NCBI GenBank assembly: GCA_015143735.1 | Contig: VKHC01000447.1 | Coordinates: 1 to 11,979 of the forward strand | Source of the DNA: Synura sp. LO234KE | Lineage: Eukaryota > Sar > Synurophyceae > Synurales > Mallomonadaceae | DNA: 11,979 nt | Direction: 5' to 3' | Shown here: positions 9,675-11,979 of the stretch, in pieces | How the letters are laid out: each line of letters starts with the position of its first letter | Numbering within the stretch: the first letter of the stretch is position 1 | Made by a program: the position numbers and the translations under genes | The notes under the pieces: generated by a model | Seen by the model: only the letters and a program-made list of their open reading frames with translations | Told to the model about the DNA's origin: nothing | The model's database searches: none

Positions 9675-10133
9675 GGTGACCGCGTAAGCCTGGGCCTGGT
9701 GCATACCGAGTTCCGACGACTGGGGATTGGGTACGAGAACCGAGACCTGGGGAGAGTGCCGAAGCGACACTAGGGGGGACAAGAAGAGTTGGACCGTTTC
9801 ATTGAGCCATGCGGTCACTTCGCTCGCGAAGGAGGTCGGGGGCGAACGGAGCGAGGTCACTAGGGCGGAGTCGGGGATATGTATAATAAGGGGGGTTTCG
9901 TCATAAGATGCCTGATGATCCCAGAGAGCATGAAGGAGCCCCATGAGGAGAACGGCGTGGGGCTTGGGACGGGCATGAGACTTAGCAATGGCGTTACAGT
10001 ATAGCCGCGAGGACCAGGAGACATGATCACAGGTGTGAAGCAGTACGAGGGACACGCGGTGGACGCCGGAGTTGACTGCTTGCTGCAGGGGAGAGAACCC
10101 AGTGCTGGTGTGGAGCGCCAGGTAGATATGATG
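9675..10133 (-). pseudogene. LINE ORF2 fragment: degenerate RNase H-like domain
   Basis: The frame open from 10502 to 9600 contains a full RNase H pattern in the right order. The first strand is HIYLALHTST, in place of TDGS. Next come a beta hairpin (HRVSLVLLHT, VSWSSRLYC) and a helix (PHAVLLMGLLHALWDH), where catalytic Glu would be expected. Then follow a strand with IIHIPDSALVTSL (Asp kept), and finally VSVLVPNPQSSELGMHQAQAYA, the counterpart of WVPGH..GNE.AD.LA. Three of four catalytic acids are replaced. It looks like a non-catalytic copy upstream of the better preserved RNase H at 8200-8690. This rests on pattern reading, not on a profile search. Confidence 0.5.
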
Positions 10134-10719
10134 GGGGGACTGGTCCGAAGAGGACGTAAGGAGAGGTTCTCTGGACGCAAGATGGGTGAAAGAGCCCATA
10201 CGGCCAACATAGGACGGAGGGAGGTGAGGCGCCGACCGGTAGACTTCTACCGTGAGGGGAAGCGCAGTGAGGGAGGAGAGAGCGTCAGGAGTTCCCCCCC
10301 CTGAGTAGGGCGACCGGAGGACGAGACAAGTGTAATAAGGGAAGCCCGAGCATCCCGTGTACCGAAGATCACTGGAAAAGATCATGGCCATAGAGCCATG
10401 GTACACGAGAGAACGGGAGGGAGTACGAAGGATCGTGCCTTGAGGGGGAGAGATGGCCGGGTGTGGGAGCGGCGGTAAATGACCGTGAGCGAGTGCCCCC
10501 ACGTGGAGGGAACACAGCTGGTTGAAAGAATCTCAGTGATGGTGGATGCCCCCGAGAGAAAGTCGCCGGAGGAGAAGTGCCAAGCTTGACCCGGGAGGAG
10601 GGGAACCGCTGTGTTCGTTGGGAGGGTGAGAGTGTGTAATGCGCCCTGGAGCGCCTGGGACCCATATTGATCTCCCGCCAGGACCAGCAGGTACGCACGC
10701 GATCCCATTGAACGAGGTC

Positions 10720-11139
10720 TCCAAACGTGTCGAGGTGAAAAAAATGAAGACATTTCAAATTCGAGGGGGACCAGGTGTGCCCGAGGAGAGGAGATCCCAC
10801 CAGGGACTGATGTAGGGGAGGACACGCGCGCTGAACAGGGAGAGAGAGCTGTTTGGTGATGCAAGCGTTCCCTTTCCACCCGTACTCAATCAGACTGGTG
10901 ATCCAGTGCCCGGAGCGGACAATTTGAGGAGTGATGGCGGGGAGGGAGAGGTGGTGCGGAAATCGGTGACCCCGTCTGACAAGTGCATCGGCCACCCATC
11001 GAGACCAATGATCGGCCGAGTGAAGTACCCGATGCAGGGAGGTCCGCTTGCGATGCTGGATAATGTCAGAGAGCCGTTGGTACCCCTGGCCCCCTTCACT
11101 AGCAGGTTGAAATAGGTTTTCGAGTTGCGAGGACTTCAT
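10720..11139 (-). pseudogene. LINE ORF2 fragment: region just after the RT domain
   Basis: The frame from 11139 reads LFQPASEGGQGYQRLSD and then Lys/Arg-rich residues with SLHRVLHS. This matches the stretch after the RT palm and thumb of many LINEs, where a GGxG motif is followed by 'L.D...' and a basic helix. The RT catalytic motif (F/YxDD) is upstream and is not in this copy. The frame stays open to 10369, but from about 10720 the coding-like signal seems to move to other frames, so the right break point is a guess. Confidence 0.6.
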
Positions 11140-11149
11140 GTTTGTGGTC

Positions 11150-11166
11150 CTGCTAAACGCCCTCAT
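11150..11166. repeat. Target-site duplication, 5' side of the LINE
   Basis: The 17-mer ctgctaaacgccctcat is a direct repeat of 7733-7749 with one C/T difference. The LINE's first retained bases follow it immediately on the minus strand. The single difference suggests the insertion is not brand new. Confidence 0.85.
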
Positions 11167-11526
11167 CCACTCATATGCTTCTTTTGAAGCTCCTGTTTAC
11201 CCTCTCCAGGCAGGAGGAAGGGAAGAAAGCAGTTATCTCACAACTTCGTTGCGGCTTGGACCAATTACGATAAACATAAACTTCGTCGTATCGGGCGCTA
11301 GGGAGCCAGTCTACCCACCTCTCCCCCTAGGAGCTAGGAGTACCACGACCGATGTGGGCAGAGGATTCCACTACCAGCCAGTTGCTCTACTTATTTTGTT
11401 TCATCATACTAGCTAACACAGTGACGAGGCCCGTGGTGGAACCACTATAAAGTACTATAAAACTAACACATCTACTGTCGTGCCTTAGCTTCTTGCTCAT
11501 CTAGTACTTACGCGGCGATTTGTATG
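11167..11526. other. Right flank of the LINE, no gene; possible promoter
   Basis: No coding region with recognisable content is present in 11167-11440. Two TATA-box-like elements, tataaag (11446) and tataaaa (11456), lie 65-80 bp before the ATG at 11527. That spacing suits a core promoter for the ORF starting there. Confidence 0.4.
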
Positions 11527-11685
11527 ATGCTTGTTGTTATTAGTAGTAGACTACTTTTCCTCAGCGTTGTAGCACACTTCTGCATGCTCACAACTGGTGA
11601 CGATCATAAACCAAGAATTCAGCCTTATGGATATTTCGCGCCCACTCTTTCTAAAAAATTAAAGCAACTCCTCGAGTTTTTGTAG
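11527..11685 (+). CDS. Possible small secreted protein, perhaps frameshifted
   Basis: The ATG at 11527 opens a 52-residue frame beginning MLVVISSRLLFLSVVAHFC. This is a hydrophobic stretch like a signal peptide, followed by a hydrophilic part (TTGDDHKPRIQPYGYF). It stops at TAG 11683-11685, just after an A6 run (11653-11658). A one-base change in that run would continue the frame through coding-like sequence (TPRVFVDRLPERKQVNF) to TAG at 11817-11819, giving about 97 residues. So it may be a short secreted peptide, a frameshifted gene or a sequencing error in the A run. I recognise no family and saw no splice site that repairs it. Confidence 0.3.
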   Translation: MLVVISSRLLFLSVVAHFCMLTTGDDHKPRIQPYGYFAPTLSKKLKQLLEFL

Positions 11686-11979
11686 ACCGATTGCCAGAGA
11701 GGAAACAGGTAAATTTCCGTTTAGGCTCCTCCGGGTGGTCCCAAAAATTTTCATCATACACCCCTGCTACTAGTGATTTGGTACCCGCTGAGCGAGTCTT
11801 GGCTAAACTAGTCGGGTAGTAATAGCCACATCGTGAAGCAGTCAGCAATACTAATAAGCCAATAAGGTTCTTTCAGACGAATCACCAATTATTATTTCTA
11901 TAAAATCTCCGCGTCGAATTCAACAATTTCTTAGAATTCCTGTGACTCCGTGAAATGACATCCGTGCGTTTTACGTGCG

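Larger units (their letters stand above)
7750..11149 (-). mobile_element. 5'-truncated non-LTR retrotransposon (LINE), inactive copy
   Basis: The 3.4-kb element lies on the minus strand between 17-bp target-site duplications and ends in a short A tail (T6 on the plus strand at 7749-7754). These are hallmarks of target-primed reverse transcription. In coding order it holds an RT-distal region (from 11139), a degenerate RNase H-like domain, a CCHC motif, a second RNase H domain, a basic tail and a hairpin-bearing 3' UTR. The endonuclease and the catalytic RT core are absent, as in a 5'-truncated insertion. Frame breaks at about 9600, 8690, 8338-8341 and 8252 show that it is dead. The element is much more GC-rich than the DNA around it. 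I cannot name the clade. Confidence 0.87.

Noticed and set aside
9860-10304. Additional frames on both strands inside the LINE
   Set aside because: They overlap the RNase H-like frame, have no motif, and are explained by GC-rich composition.
11740-11819. PATSDLVPAERV resembles the PATS-x-P-S-E-R-V motif at the end of hAT transposases
   Set aside because: The spacing is wrong, the surrounding residues do not match, and no terminal inverted repeats or other transposase motifs are present.
11651-11848. Minus-strand 65-codon frame overlapping the putative secreted ORF
   Set aside because: It has no recognisable motif and lies opposite a plus-strand frame with a signal-peptide-like start and TATA elements.

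Overview
This window looks like nuclear DNA of a eukaryote. Coding regions are broken by short GT-AG introns (50 to 246 nt), intergenic DNA is AT-rich, and there is a decayed non-LTR retrotransposon. A stramenopile (oomycete, alga or diatom relative) is my best guess, from a secreted SUEL-type lectin with long Pro-Ser-Thr repeats and an N-myristoylated EF-hand protein. That assignment is an inference from style, not proof. No tRNA, rRNA or CRISPR was found.

Layout, left to right. Positions 1-106 hold part of a retroelement untranslated region with a perfect 9-bp hairpin; an inverted copy lies at 7837-7943. A 68-codon ORF of unknown origin follows (107-313). On the minus strand, 403-720 carries two short coding-like pieces that resemble parts of HMG boxes, probably a relic. 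From 769 to 1488 I see no gene. A two-exon gene on the minus strand (4207-1489) encodes an 886-residue secreted protein with two near-identical galactose-binding lectin domains, separated by a Pro-Ser-Thr linker encoded by a 24-nt minisatellite. A 620-bp divergent promoter region (4208-4827) with a heat-shock-element-like palindrome separates it from a seven-exon plus-strand gene (4828-6990), whose 473-residue product has an N-myristoylation signal, EF-hand Ca2+-binding motifs and a long disordered tail.

Positions 7750-11149 are a 5'-truncated LINE on the minus strand, bounded by a 17-bp target-site duplication (16/17 identical) and ending in a short A tail. Its broken ORF has an RT-distal region, a degenerate RNase H-like domain, a CCHC zinc-binding motif, then a second RNase H domain with recognisable catalytic residues, a basic Ser/Arg tail and the hairpin 3' UTR. 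At least three single-base or frame breaks mark this copy as dead. Right of the LINE, a TATA-preceded ORF with a signal-peptide-like start (11527) may be a small secreted protein or a frameshifted gene.

The lectin and the Ca2+ sensor share a promoter region and could be co-regulated, but the sequence does not link their functions. The most unusual items are the duplicated lectin with its expanding repeat linker, the tandem (dead plus live-type) RNase H layout of the LINE, and the hairpin block shared in inverted orientation.
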